A stretch of 64,000 bases of DNA from Salvator merianae (Eukaryota; Chordata; Lepidosauria; Squamata; Teiidae). The stretch covers positions 126,825,936-126,889,935 of the forward strand of contig QVOM02000034.1 in the NCBI GenBank assembly GCA_003586115.2, read 5' to 3'. Below, piece by piece: positions 12,721 to 24,883 of the stretch. The first letter of the stretch is position 1. Each line of letters starts with the position of its first letter. The notes beneath the pieces were generated by a model. The model searched no databases, was not told the DNA's origin, and worked only from the letters and a program-made list of their open reading frames with translations. A program made the position numbers and the translations under genes.

Positions 12721-13068
12721 CATAAACCACTCATGCAATAGGAGTTCAGCCAAGGAAAATCTCATTATTTCAGATGGAGTTTATATTCAGTAACCTTTGG
12801 CTTTAACATCATTTTGAGAAATCATTAGCATTTTCTGCCTGTCCAAAATCATGTAAAAAGATATAAAGAAAATTTAGACTAGAACAAGCTGTTAAATCAT
12901 TAACGTTTGAGAGCAGAATTACAGAACCAGTGAAGTATGCACCTGCAGTGCCTTAATAAATTGCAGTAAAAGTTTATATGATAAACCGACAACAGTACAG
13001 AGGATATTACTGCCTAACTAAGCTTGTTACAGCATTAAACATATAGCTAAAATAAAAGGAGCCCACAT

Positions 13069-13495
13069 ATTTGCATACATGTGCACAATTTCAAAACCAA
13101 AGGTTTAGTTTGAATTGAATCAAACCTCATTGAACATGCTGAACTAGGTCTAAAAAGCTGAACCAGGTCAAATATGCTGACCTGGTTCCAGATCAAACTC
13201 AATCAGGTTTGTGAACAGTTCAATGAGGTTTTTTTTTGGGGGGGGGGTTGTTACAAATGAGAATTGCTCAGTTGCCCCCCCCGCCTCAAAAAGTGCAGAA
13301 ATGCACAAGTACATGATTCTTGGTTGCAACAAAAGGACCAGGTAGAATCATTTTAGAACAGTTTAAAATGAACCGTTTGATTGGATCTTGTTTGATCAAA
13401 ATCTCCGGGTTCAGTTCAAATCAGACCAACCCCTTTTGCACAGGACTGAACTGAATGCTGGATCTGACCTGTTCTAAAACAAACCAAATTTGCAC
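13069..13495. mobile_element. hAT-like MITE, AAACC/GGTTT-rich
   Basis: The left end (ACATGTGCACAATTTCAAAA) and the right end (AAATTTGCACATCTTC) are inverted versions of each other. The interior is filled with short inverted GAACC/GGTTC and TTTGAnC motifs, as in the elements at 20882-21218 and 48535-48866. A poly-T/poly-G run sits near 13231-13248. I could not settle a target duplication, so the borders are approximate. Confidence 0.5.
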
Positions 13496-14654
13496 ATCTT
13501 CACACATTTGCCACCTTTATGTCCACCAGTATTAATGTGTTAAATACTATATACTTTTAAATACTATCTAATATTAAAATTGAAATTTTAATCATCGGCG
13601 TCTATTATCCTTATTATAAGTATACATTAGCTTATAAAAATTTACAAAATATCTAACTTCAGGAAAGGTTTTCCATACGGCATAGGATTCTGACAAATGT
13701 AACCTGCAGATTTAGTCTATGCAAAATCCTGCGCAGTTCACCCATGCTGTGTGCAAACTGTGTACATGCCAATGCATAGTACAGCCAATACTCCTGTAAC
13801 TATACTGAACAAATTTCTAGTGATTGACAAAGTGACATTCAGCAGTACAGAACTTCTCTTTCAACAGTCCCATGTAAAACCTCTCCAGAACATAAATTGA
13901 ACTCCCCAGCCTGTAGCCCTTTAATTATCATTAACTTTCAATTCCCTTCAGTCCCAATCAGCAAAGTCAATAATCAAAGTTTATGGAAACTGTAATCCAG
14001 CAAAAATTGGAAGCCATGGTGTTAGTGAAGATAGTAAAAGAATCCTGCTTTCAGCATTCCCATGCCCAGCGATGTGTAAAAAGTTTATCTTGAAAAAGTT
14101 TCCAAAAAGAACTAAAACACATTATCACATTTCTATGTAACTAGTTTTATAGAAGTATGGAATGGTATTACATTTACATACAGCTGTATGGAACTGATTA
14201 TTTAGTGTTGAATTTGTTAGACTTCGCTTAAGACAAATATTTGCTACTACATACACTATAATTCACAGTTTCCATATTTTCACATACGTATCCAACATAT
14301 AATGCACACAAAGTTGCCTCTCTAGACAGATCAGACAAGTATCACCAAGTATAATCTTCCTCCTCCTCCCACTACCCTGGTCCACTTCCTCCCACCCATA
14401 GATTAAAAACATGTTGAACGTCCCTCTAAGCGTTCCTCCAGGTGCGGGTAAAAGCCCACAATTCTTCCAGAAGTATATTTGCCCACAAGAACGTGAAGAG
14501 CCAGCAGATGAGGTAAGAGTCTGGGATTGTCCTGGAATTGCCTCCTGTGTCTGGCAGTGGCAGTGAGAGACAACTGCAGGATCTAGGGAAAATCCCATAA
14601 TTTTCTCTTGCATCTGGAGGCACTCTATGTTTAGCATTACATAATGAAATTCAT

Positions 14655-15075
14655 TCATTTTCATTTCGATCCCACCCTATACCCTAAGGTTTCAGGGCAA
14701 GTTCAAGAAAACAATAATATTGTAATTAAAATATCATTCCTTAAAATCACAGCTAACAGTTCCTAAAAGGGGAAGGCAGCTACCTATTCAGCCAAAAGTT
14801 ATGCTAAAGGGATACATCTTCATCATATGTCTAAAAGTATACGAGCTAGAGAATGTCATTCCATAATAAGGGGGGTCCCACTGATAAGGCCCTTGTGCAC
14901 GGCCCCACTGTTTTAACTGCTAACAGTGGTAGCACCACCAAGAGGAACTCCCCACAGATCTTAACCAATGGGCAGGTCTTTATCAGAGGAGCCGCTCTTT
15001 TAGATATTTGGAGTCAAAGTTGTTTAGGGCCTTGTAAGCCCACGTTAGACTCTTGAACTGAGCTCAGAAGCAGAT
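14655..15075 (-). mobile_element. Relic of L2-clade LINE 3' region
   Basis: The plus strand reads, in order, ATCCCACCCTATACC, GGGCAAGTTC, a long AT-rich stretch, then GTCCCACTGATAAGGCCC, GGGCCTTGTAAGCCC and CTCTTGAACTGAGCTCAGAAGCAG. This follows the order of the antisense end of the L2 copy at 38990-39510 (AGGGCTTTATAGGTAACAACC, ACTTTGAATTGGG). The fragment lies 80 bp downstream of the HMCN1 exon ending at 15157. Confidence 0.55.
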
Positions 15076-15156
15076 TAATGTACGCTGTTTTCTTTGTTTT
15101 CTTTTCACACTTTGAGCAAAGGAAAACCTCTTCAATGTGGAGAAGTGGTTACTTAC

Positions 15157-15301
15157 TTAAAAAACTGATCCATTCCCAATTTAATTCCATTTCTGCTAAA
15201 ATGTACAGTAAAAGGAATGAGGCTGGTCACTTGACAAGTGATATGGCCTGGCTGCAGATAATATCCTGGGGTTTTCTTGGGCATTGTTACTTTTGGAGCA
15301 T
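15157..15301 (-). CDS. HMCN1: HMCN1 exon: first half of Ig-like domain 1
   Basis: This 145-bp exon (phase 1 to 2) encodes DAPKVTMPKKTPGYYLQPG, then ITCQVTSLIPFTVHFSRNG, and ends in MDQFF plus two bases of a Lys codon. The acceptor AG is at 15303-15302 and the donor is GTAAGT from 15156 downward. The Cys in ITCQV is the first of the disulfide pair of an I-set/C2-type Ig domain; the partner is in the next exon. The usual Ig core Trp is replaced by Phe (VHFSRNG), as I recall also in human HMCN1 (LSFVRNG). It corresponds to about residues 429-477. Confidence 0.95.
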
Positions 15302-15466
15302 CTAGAAAGAAAAAGAAAAAACCAAGTTAATGTCTGCAAATATAATATTTACAAAACTAATAGAGTAGCAAGCTCAATTTTTTAAAAGATTACATTTTAT
15401 CTACAGAACATCATTATCAAATAAACAGAGAGTGATCATTCAAACAAAGAAAAAAAAATCAATTAC
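15302..15466 (-). other. HMCN1 short intron (165 bp)
   Basis: This is the smallest intron in the window, phase 1, with a GTAATT donor and a TTTCTTTCTAG acceptor. It separates the linker exon from the first Ig exon and contains no repeat I recognise. Confidence 0.9.
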
Positions 15467-15730
15467 CAGGAATAATATTAGAAAATGAAACACTTGAAAT
15501 TCTCTGGAAAAGGTAGTCATTTTTGTCATAGCCAGTAATTTTAATGAAGAAGGGTTCATTTGGTGGAATAAACTCAGTGATATTCCAAATTCCATAAGGT
15601 TTTCTCTCAGGGAAAAATTTAACTGGAACTGTCTTCAGAAGATCTCCAGAGATGCTTAGTAGTTCTAAGCGGTCGACTCTAGCAGGAAGATGGATTCCTG
15701 TAGTATTTAGCAGAATGTAGGTAGGTATCC
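15467..15730 (-). CDS. HMCN1: HMCN1 exon: linker ahead of the first Ig domain
   Basis: This is the longest exon in the window: 264 bp, phase 1 to 1, 88 codons including the split Gly. It runs from GIPTYILLNTTG to SSVSFSNIIP. Recognisable strings are LELLSISG, RKPYGIWNITEF, PPNEPFFIKITGYDK and DYLFQR. The acceptor AG is at 15732-15731 and the donor GT at 15466-15465. It corresponds to about human residues 341-428. Possible N-glycosylation sequons are visible at NTTG and NITE. It is separated from the next exon by an intron of only 165 bp. Confidence 0.96.
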
Positions 15731-16865
15731 CTATTAATAAAAGATAGTGGAAAAACAGTTAGAAAGCTATTAAAATATTACTTTCACATTATCTCAGACA
15801 GTATAAGCTCCAAGAACTGTAGCTTTTAAGCCACAGTGACTGCACTAGGAAGAGACCTTGCCCACCATACCTTTTCTATATCAGTACTGCAGAAATCACA
15901 GCAAATCAGAAGCTACAACATATGAAGACATCCATTTTGTTAACGGGTAACTTCAATGGCCACCACGCTGGAGAACATGCCAGACATAGTTCCTTCTGCA
16001 GGACTGAGCAGGGTTCACACAAAGTACTCTTTGTGAAACATCCCAAGAAGAGCATTACAAATGCAGTACTCTTCATAAAAACAGTAATGAGCTGTTCGCT
16101 GCCATCCTGATCATGCAACCATAACAACCAGGGAATGTTTATTTCCCAGCTGTAATTTTTCTGGCCAGGCTGTGGCTACCGAAGTTGGTCATTTCCAGAG
16201 TTCCCAAAAACATGTCCATGCTATGTGGCCCAATGAAGCACTATCCATGAGGTACAGCCTTCCAATGTACCAGTCCACAATGCAGATGAAGTGTTTGTTG
16301 TGGGTTGCCAGCCTGGATTTGCCCATACTGATAGCTTGAATAATACCCACTTCTTCATCTAAAATCTCAACATGCAGGGTTTCAGCACACTTTCTTCCTC
16401 TTGTTGATCATGTTCAGATCTCACGTTTACCAACAAAGCTTCTGGATAGCACATTCAAAGCAACATAAGACCTACAGGGAGCAGATTCCATGCTATCATA
16501 TTTCACCAGCAGTCAGTGCATGTGCCTCGACAGGATCTGGACATCCTGAGTCTGTACCATACTGAGACCAGTGTAGACACAGTCTAATTCATTTTCTGTA
16601 AAAGGGTTGTAACTGAAAGTATACTCCCAAACACTGGCAGCTGAGATATATGAAAGCCATAGGCAAGATCTAGGCTATGATCATACCACATTTTTGTTCA
16701 ACTTTCTTCCAGAGTGTTGATATTCAGTACACTTTCCAATAACTTCCCACACACACATAAAAAGCAACAACCTAGAGCCAACTATTTATTAGCAGAGGTC
16801 AACAGCAAATAACATGACAACAGCTTTCCACAAAATGTGAAATGTGTACTGCAGACATAACTGAC
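15731..16865 (-). other. HMCN1 intron (1135 bp)
   Basis: Phase 1 intron. I see no known repeat in it. About 15905-16680 has a less AT-rich, coding-like texture with scattered stops in minus-strand frames; it may be an old processed pseudogene but I cannot name a parent gene. Confidence 0.7.
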
Positions 16866-16986
16866 CTTGCACTGGTCTGCTTGAAGTTATTCTGAAGTCT
16901 AATGTTGGCTTTCTGGAAAAGCCAGCTCTGAAGTCAATAGTACTGAGACCAGTAATACGAACCGAATGTCGCCCACTACTTGATGT
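16866..16986 (-). CDS. HMCN1: HMCN1 exon: linker, [10 protein letters not shown] segment
   Basis: This 121-bp exon (40 codons plus 1 nt, phase 0 to 1) reads [19 protein letters not shown] and continues to SSRPVQ. The acceptor AG is at 16988-16987 and the donor GT at 16865-16864. It corresponds to about human residues 301-340 and is one of the best-conserved segments recognised here. An open frame extends into the intron on both sides, but the coding part is bounded by the two splice sites given. Confidence 0.96.
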
Positions 16987-19900
16987 CTGCAAAATATTAC
17001 AGCAAAATACATTTCTGCAAGTAGAAGTTCACATATTTCTGAGAAGCTTTTCTTTCACTAAGTAGAATAAGAAGCAAGCTATAAGTGATACACCACAAAA
17101 TGTTAAACTAAAGTTTTTAGATATTTCAAATAAATTAATTACAGTTGGATTTTTAATCTACTTCTGAAATGGAAGGCGGCCTGTATACAGCAGCTATACT
17201 ACTTCTTGATTCCCTAACCTGTAGTCCATGAATTGGAAAATGTGACATCTTTCTAACCCTGATTGGATATAATTTGATATCATTTTACAAAAATAAGAGT
17301 GTGACATCCCTGATAAAAAGGTTTTAAGCTTCAAAATATCATCAAAAGAAAAAAAAAAAACAAATTCTAATACAGCATTATCACACGATTTGAATTCTAC
17401 ATCCATATAATTTTGTTCTATTCAATCTAAAGTCAGAAGGGAAGGCATTAGTTAGATCTCAGCTGAAGAATAGGTTTGTATTAACCTGTATTGAATGGTT
17501 TCTTCTTCTAAGCGATCTTTAATAGGCTGCTGCAAGACCAAAGAAACTGTTTGGCTAGTGGAGAAAAATAGTTTTGAACAAGATGTTTATCCTTACTTTT
17601 CCTGACAGCCTTAATTTTGCTGCCATTCTTAGCATTCTGTTCTTCCATGAGACATCAATAGATATAATCTCTGGGTAGCTAAAAAAATAAACTGCTGATA
17701 TAAGCCAACACAATTGCCTGCTCTCAATCAAAGAAACTGCACATTCCATTAATCTGAGCAAGCGGAAAAGGATTGCTTTCCCAGTCATGCCTCCATTATC
17801 CCACCAGACCAAGTTGCCGTGCAAATCTAGAGATGAGGGATTTATTTTGGGACCCCCACAAAATAACTACTCTTTCACTTCATAAAGTAAAGTGCAAAAG
17901 CTCTTGATGAGTGCAGTTATGAGAACCTCTCCAGAGCTGCACTTACCCCCAGTCTCTACAGGTTTTGTTAAAGATACATAGGCAATATCCACAAAGCCCT
18001 TTGAACCATGCCAGATGTATGGGAGGCATGAAGTTTCCACAAGCCATCACATGCCACAGAAAGCCACAGCATCCCACAGCATGTGGTAGTCACATAATCC
18101 TTGCATCTGGCTCACTCCCAGGCACAGAATCTGCTTCATATGGGTGAAGCAGGAACAGCCCATATCTCATTCTAGAACTCAGCAACATTTCTGAGAGTTG
18201 GCCCACTTCCAGGGCGATTTCTAGGGACATAGTGAAATGTCGCCAGCTTGCAATATCAAGGCCAGCAAACTTTTTTCCCCTGCATCAGAGTTAGGCCAAG
18301 CTGGGTTAGCTATCAAATGGATCACTATCGAATGGATGGCCATCATGTCACTTAATAACAACTTGGGTGGCAATGATGGAATAAAATTCATTTCTACCTG
18401 CATGCATGCATGATGACAATGCACACCACTGCAAGTTGCAGTGTCCATCCACAAAGCACCCTAGAATGACGCCAACAAAGCAAATAGCAACTAGCAAGTG
18501 GATAAGTCTCCTGCTTCATGGGTTTCCTCATATGTAAGCAAGTGAAGCTGAAGAGAGCCAGGGCTGTTATGAGAACACATTACAGTTCTTGGCCTCTAAC
18601 CCCCTTTTGTGTTCAAACAGATGTGCATCCACTAACTGCAGATTAAAGATTGAGAAGTGACAGATCATGGCTTAAAGATTCAGAATAAAATCTAGCTTAC
18701 TTAGTGTTTCCATATGGAGGAAGTGCTAAACACATACCTTTAGCTTAAATACATAAGCTGCTCTGTCTTGCAAACACATTGCTCACCAAATATATTAAAA
18801 GCAACAGTCATTTTCCATAAAATTAGTACTTAAAACAATTTATTTCTATCATTTAACCTTTCACCTCAGTAAAATCACCATGCAGACAGTTTCTTGGAAA
18901 GGGTACCTGCTTTTGAGACCAACAGCTTATTATTATTATTTTTTAACTAATGGCAGAAAGACTCATGTTGTCAAGTGATAATAGGCTGTAAAGTATTAGC
19001 TGGGCAAATGCAGTGACAACAGATCCCTTTTATAGTTTCACACAACATCTCTACAGGAAATAATAACAGGATTAAACATTTTAAGTAACACTTCTTTCAC
19101 AAGTGATTACAAATTTGTTACAAACTAAATGGGAACATAATGCTATGTATAATAACTAGTTCTGTGTTATGCAGTTGAAAAGTGTCTGTATGGCTGTGTA
19201 TATTGTAAAAGATGCCCATAAGTGTCGGAACCATTTTCCTGGGCAATAGTGAATGACTGGAACTGAGTATCCCTATTACTGGCCTGAGCCCAGAAGGATA
19301 GCTCCTTGAACGTATATGACATTTCATTTTGGTGACTCGGGGTCATGAATCAGAGATGGAACTGCCAGTGATGACCTCCAGGCATCAGCTGACAAAACAG
19401 GTTTTCAACTTTCAGGCCAGATATAATAAAAAAGCTTCCAGCGCTCAGAGAAAGCATAAGTAGATTTCTAATTCTCTTAGACTCCAAACACTGAGACATA
19501 AACTTCTGGAGCTCTGGTGATTCTGGAGGACCATTGCTCCATAACCATGTCCATATGGTACAAATAATCCTATGTGTGCTGTGCATAAAGAGGTGACCTA
19601 GCCCATGATGGGCCAGGCTGATTGTGGCCAACACCAAGGGTCATCTGCATTGCAGCACAAGAACACAGTATCTACCTGATAGTGAGCCCATCAGCATCCA
19701 ACAAGCTGCTGAGGTCAAAGTGTGAAAGATTCAAACTGGGAGCTAGATGAGGTGAGATAGCAACAGGTGATAGAAATAAAGGTAAGGCAGCAGGTGAGAG
19801 AACCAGGAACAATGCTTGAAATGAGGCAGGAGTGTGGAGGCAAGGTAGGAGATGAGGTTGAAACTGAAAACAAAGTTTTAACATTTCTAGACTCCTGGGC

Positions 19901-22439
19901 CCATGGCTGACGTGAAGCCTCCTCAAGGCAAGAGTGCACTCCAGGGACAACTGCATGAAGAACACAAAGTACTTCTCAGTACCAGGAAACTTTGATACTG
20001 AGACAGCAGATATAGAACCAAGAAGGATTTTTTTTATCTTTTCAATAGTGAACTAGTCACAGTTCTGCAGTTCAGGAAATATCCAGAGTCAGCTCAGTCC
20101 CCAAAGGGTGGAACTGGGCACCTTGAGGATGCAGCAACCCTACCCAGGAACACACAGAAATGATTTATAAGCCTGCATAAAGACAGACCTACTTGACTCT
20201 TGAGAAGCTTATGGGTGGCCAGATGGGAAGGAAGTTGAAGCTTCTAAACCTTTTAAATGTAGCACAGAAGAAGAAATTTTAGGAGAAAATGCCAGCTGAA
20301 GTTCTCTCTTCTACGTAACTATTAGAGATGCAGGAACCTCATTCTTGTTTACATTTGGCCACCCTATCGACCACATAGCAATCATTTTCTGGTAAATACA
20401 TCAACCTAAAAGGAATTCCTTTATTGACAGTGGTTAGAATCTTACGCATCATTATAGTTATATAACCTTCACTGGAATTAGCAGGAATTGGACACATTGC
20501 CACTTTAGCAATGTGTTAGTCATGCTTCTGCTATCCTGACCACTCAAGGCCTAAGAGAAAGGAGTGCAACTGGTTAGTGCAAATCTAAACTGTGTATTTC
20601 TTTATCCATGACTGTAAAATCACATGGTCGCCCTTCTTTCTAGAATTAACCTCCCTTCTTCCTTACATATAATCCCTAATCTCTTTTCCCCAAATACCAA
20701 TTCCATCAACTTATAACCCGCTTTGGTATAAGCATTGCTCTTTTGTCACTCAGTGAGGGACAACTAGTTACTCATCACATTATTTCATCTGTCATCACTG
20801 ACTGTAATGGCAACTAAATCATCTATCTACTGCCAGGATTCCTAATCAGCTTCAAAACAGGAATGACATTAGACTTCACAGTAGAGATGTGCAAAGTTTG
20901 ATTCTTATTCAAAAATTCAATTGAACAGTTTGTGTTTGTGAATGTTCTCATCAAACCAAACATGCAGTGGTTTGATCAAACTGAGCCAGTCTCCCACTTG
21001 TGAACATTAGATCAAACTGTTTATGTTTTCTGTGTTTTGGCTTTGAAAATGGCTTTTTTTCCAATGGAAAAAAACTGTATTTTTTTGTTTTCAAACAAAT
21101 TTGGAATCAAACATGAACAACCATTTATTTGATGAAGTGGTTCACTGTCAAACCAAAGAAATGGGTGTTCAGTTCAACAGTAAACTGAACACATGCTTTT
21201 TGTCCATGTACATCCCTACTTCACAGTGGTGAGTGACTTGCCAATATATCCTGAAACATACTGTCAAGATGGGAGAACAGAAGATGCATAAACTGAGCAC
21301 GAAAGTCTCAAACCTGATACCAAATCTGTCTACTCTCAAAATGGACTCTCAGCATGCACACTGCATGTTCATTTACATCACAGAACCTCAATTTTGTCCA
21401 ATGTCAGCCTCCAGAGCAACACTTTATTACTTTGCAAAGCTGGCTATGAGACTTACAGGCAGGTTTCCTACAGTGAAAGTGATATATGTGGCTTAAGAAG
21501 CTACACATGTAAATATTACAGAGTAGAAGAAATGGATGGAATAATTTTGTCATACTTGTACCACACATTTGGAACATCAGAGCTTACCACAGTTCAGTCA
21601 AAAGAGAATTTCATACCGTTCAAAAATTATATATTGGCAATTGTTTCTTCTGCAAAGTACATAACAATTTATTTAATGTATAGTATATATCAAATGCATT
21701 TCTTTCATTTCATTAGGTGGTGACAAACCACACTTAAGTTTTGGTGCACTCAAAGAAAACTAAAATACTTGAAATCCAGGGTCCTATAGTGTAGCTTCAT
21801 TTACTTAGGTTCAATCTCATTTTCTCCCTTGCCGAATTCATGAACCTTACAATAGCTTTGGTCATCTGTAACTGAGGGGTTGTTCATGCTGGCTGCTTTG
21901 GTGGAGGGCATCCCTGCTGCAGCCCTACAGTGCAGGTTCTTCAGTACAAGAACTGCCTGGGAACCACTTACAAAGCAGGCAGCTTCTGCAAATGTTGTAC
22001 AAACTTGTGGGGTGCACAACGATGGTGATGGAATAGAAACATCATATTCAGGATTTACTGAAGCTGCCACTAGGGAAATGGCCCTTATACTTTTACTGTA
22101 GATGAAGCAGTCTACTGTGGAATAATTACACACCTTCAAAACCAAGACCTATTGACTGTGACCCTGTCCTAATTTTTGATGTCTTTTCAAGATGGACACA
22201 GCTTTTCCACAAAATGAGGTTCTAATATAATGAACTTAAATATCTGTTCAATAAAATGTGTCAGTTTTAGCATTAAATTGCAAAGGATATCAAGAACAGG
22301 AGAAAACAAATTACTCAAAATATAATGAAGGATTACGTGTAGTAAAATGTTGCAGTATTTTACAACTTCAATTCTATTGGATATATTTTTGATAAAACCG
22401 CTTGACATATAAGACTTTGTTTTACTACATTAGCATTAC
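16987..22439 (-). other. HMCN1 intron (5453 bp)
   Basis: Phase 0 intron. The only element I can define is the hAT MITE at 20882-21218. The rest (16987-20881 and 21219-22439) is AT-rich unique-looking sequence in which I see no gene or clear repeat. Confidence 0.75.
20882..21218. mobile_element. hAT MITE with perfect 8-bp target duplication
   Basis: The 337-bp element starts TAGAGATGTGCAAAG and ends in the inverse of TAGGGATGTACATG. It is flanked by the exact 8-bp repeat CTTCACAG at 20874-20881 and 21219-21226. An 8-bp duplication with short TIRs is the signature of the hAT superfamily. The interior is AT-rich with repeated TTTGATC/GATCAAA and AAAC/GTTT motifs and has no coding capacity. Confidence 0.88.
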
Positions 22440-22546
22440 CTTAATTGTCCAGGTTCCAGGTTCCGGCTCTTTGATGTTCACCACTCTTGCAGAGTTTTCA
22501 ATATTCAGTAATTCATTCAAGCCAGATCCTTTCTTTATTAGTTTGC
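22440..22546 (-). CDS. HMCN1: HMCN1 exon: VWA-to-Ig linker, part 2
   Basis: This 107-bp exon (phase 1 to 0) completes the Gly codon split with the previous exon and encodes GKLIKKGSGLNELLNI through EPEPGTWTIK, 36 codons in all. The acceptor AG is at 22548-22547 and the donor GT at 22439-22438. It matches the hemicentin-1 segment at about residues 265-300, including VVNIKEPE and the conserved Trp of GTWTIK. It is too short to show as a standalone open frame; splice sites and phase carry the call. Confidence 0.95.
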
Positions 22547-22659
22547 CTATAACAAAGGCATGAAAAGAATAGGATACTTTTTTATATATCTTTTTGCCCA
22601 GGATCTATAGCATGGTTTGCCATTCTAGGACTCAACTGCATAAAGTTACTGAAAAGGGC

Positions 22660-22770
22660 AAGATATGTACTAATGCTCTGCTTGTGGGCTTCCATATAAC
22701 ACTGGTTGCCACTGTGAAAACAGGCTGTAGAACTAGGCAGCTCATAGTAGGGCATTTCTTATGTTCTTAT
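22660..22770 (+). mobile_element. CR1 3'-end fragment
   Basis: The string GTTGCCACTGTGAAAACAGG, then TGTAGAACTAGG, then CTTATGTTCTTAT follows the order of the CR1 3' UTR at 11330-11424 (GGGCCACTGTGTGAAACAG, GGACTAGATGGGC, CTTATGTTCTTATG). It is short and diverged, in plus orientation. Confidence 0.6.
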
Positions 22771-23741
22771 ATCACAAGACTACCTAAAATACTATTCTGG
22801 GTGATGTCTTAGTTTAGCATCATTCTAATAAAAAAAAAAAAAACTAATTCTTTCAACTAATACGTGTTTGCATTTGATCATTTTCTACTAAGCTGAGGCA
22901 GTCTCCAGACATGTTTAAAAAACAGCATCATAATCAGAATGGCAGACAGACTGGGTACCAGGTCAGTATGCTGCCAGGATATCATCTCCAAAATTCAGTC
23001 TAAAGATAGAGCAATATTTACAGCACTATTTTTAAAGTGCCAGGATGTTGCCATGATGATTGGGCACCTGGGCATGCATTTATTCATCACAGCAGCAGAT
23101 TGAACTTCTGGGTAGTTCACCACACACAGAGAAAAAGTGAAAGAAAAGGGTTGGCTTGGCAAGCTCTGGGAAGTTCAATCCAGTGTTTTATCAAAGCAGG
23201 CCACACTAGTCTTGCTGCTCAACTTGCCGAGAAATGCAATCATTATTTAAAGACCTATATCATGGGGCAGACCACTCTCAATACCACTAGAATCTAAATC
23301 AGTGATCAAACCCTTGAAATGGTAGAGGGGTTTACTTATCTTAGCTCCACAGTTACTAGTTGGTGACTTCAACACGACACCTTTCTAATACGGTCTGCAG
23401 GTCTACCAGGATTGTGCACTTAGTATCATACTATATGTCAGTGAGTCATGGGCTTTATAGGCCACTTGGATTATTTCCATCTCTACAGTCTCTAAAGACT
23501 CCTCAACATCATCTGGATGGACTGAATCTTGAAGATGCCCTAATAAAAGCAAACATTTCAAGCATGATTGCTCTGTTGGCTGATCAACATCTATCCTGGC
23601 TCAGCCATGTAAGTTGAACGAAAGAGAGCTGAATCCCTAAAGATGAAATTTATGGGCAACTTGACACTGGTTCCGGGCCTCCTGCATGACCCACTCTTTC
23701 CTTCAAGGAGTCTCCAAGTGAAACATGAAAGTGTATAACAC

Positions 23742-24883
23742 TAGGGGTGTGCACGAAATTTCAAAGCAACGAAATTTCGTACGAATTTCGTTGCTTCGCG
23801 ACTTTCGCATCGAATGCGAACTGGCATCTCCATTGAGAAAGCGAATGGCGAAAGTCCCGGCCATGTTCGCTAATTTTTGGGACCTTCGCCACTCGCCGCG
23901 AACGGCCGCTTTCATCTTTCTTCGCTGCAAAAACTTCAAAGCCTCGAAGCTCGGTGGCTTCGTAGCCGCTAGTCTCTCTGCCTCTAGAGGTGGAAATTGT
24001 AATGCATCACATTAGGAAAGACGGTATTTTTTTAACTCTTCGCCTGCCTCGCAGCGATCGCATCGCATGAGGATGAGAAACTCAGATGGCTAGGAGTTAA
24101 AACTTCTTTGATGGTGGTATATAGTTCTGTGGTTTGAAATGGAGGGCAAGGCGAGGCGTCATTTTGCTGCTGTTCGGAAGTAGGGAGGGAGTTATTTAAT
24201 CCTGCGGCTGCCTCCAGTCTTCTAAATTATGCGCTTAGCTGAAGGCAATTGCTTTGCGCGTCGCTGGCTGAGCCCGCCCGCCTCGTAGGCGAGATAATAA
24301 TTTCTGTGTCCCAAACGATTGGCACGGATGGCAGCCAGCGACAAGTCGCGCCGATAAGTTAAAGTGACAGAAGTTAGCGCGCATGCGCGCACAGATATGA
24401 GCATCGAAAAGGCATCGAAAATGATGAAAAATCAAAGCGAAAAAAATCCCTTCACTGGTTTTTGCTTGCTTTTGCCTCTCTGGCGTATTAGCAAAATCAT
24501 AGCACTTCCAAGCAACCTCACGATCTGCAGTGAGGAACCCCCAACGTGCCTTCGTTGCTTTGAATCCTGCTACAAACCAGCCGCCGGCTAAAAGTAAGCT
24601 CCGTGAAATTTTTACCTTTAACAAAGCAACTCCTTAAATTAGCAACATGGACGGTCAAATATAGAAGGGACAAGGCAGGGGGATATGCGGCGTTTCCCTA
24701 TAGAAAGAAGTGTTTTCGCTACTTATTTCGTTCATTTTGCACTTCCGGGTTTTTTGCGAAAATTTTCGCAGCGAAAACGAAAGTCACCATTTCCGCGACC
24801 TCCGTTTTCGTACGAAAACGAAGCAATGGAGCTTCAATGCTTTGCAAAACGAACAGCGAAAATTCCTTTCGTGCCCATCCCTA
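23742..24883 (+). mobile_element. Non-autonomous hAT element, CpG-rich, copy 1 (1142 bp)
   Basis: The element starts TAGGGGTGTGCACGAAATTT and ends with the inverse of TAGGGATGGGCACGAAAGG. It is flanked by the perfect 8-bp duplication TATAACAC (23734-23741 and 24884-24891), as expected for hAT transposons. Both subterminal regions are crowded with CGAAA/TTTCG and GAAGCAACG motifs in both orientations, which could serve as transposase binding sites. The interior is CpG-rich, unlike the flanking intron, and includes the palindrome GCGCGCATGCGCGC at 24377-24390. No transposase reading frame is visible; the forward open frames of 96-140 codons inside show no known motif. The element at 47067-48468 is the same family in opposite orientation. 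Confidence 0.92.

Larger units (their letters stand above)
6763..15156 (-). other. HMCN1 intron between the two halves of Ig domain 1
   Basis: This 8394-bp intron interrupts the Ig-domain codon for Lys (phase 2). It carries a pogo-like relic at about 7486-7605, a CR1 copy, a palindromic MITE, a plus-strand L2 relic, an hAT-like MITE and a minus-strand L2 relic just downstream of the 15157 exon. The stretch 8370-9640 is richer in CpG than its surroundings and is unassigned; 12720-13065 and 13500-14650 hold nothing I recognise. Confidence 0.8.
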
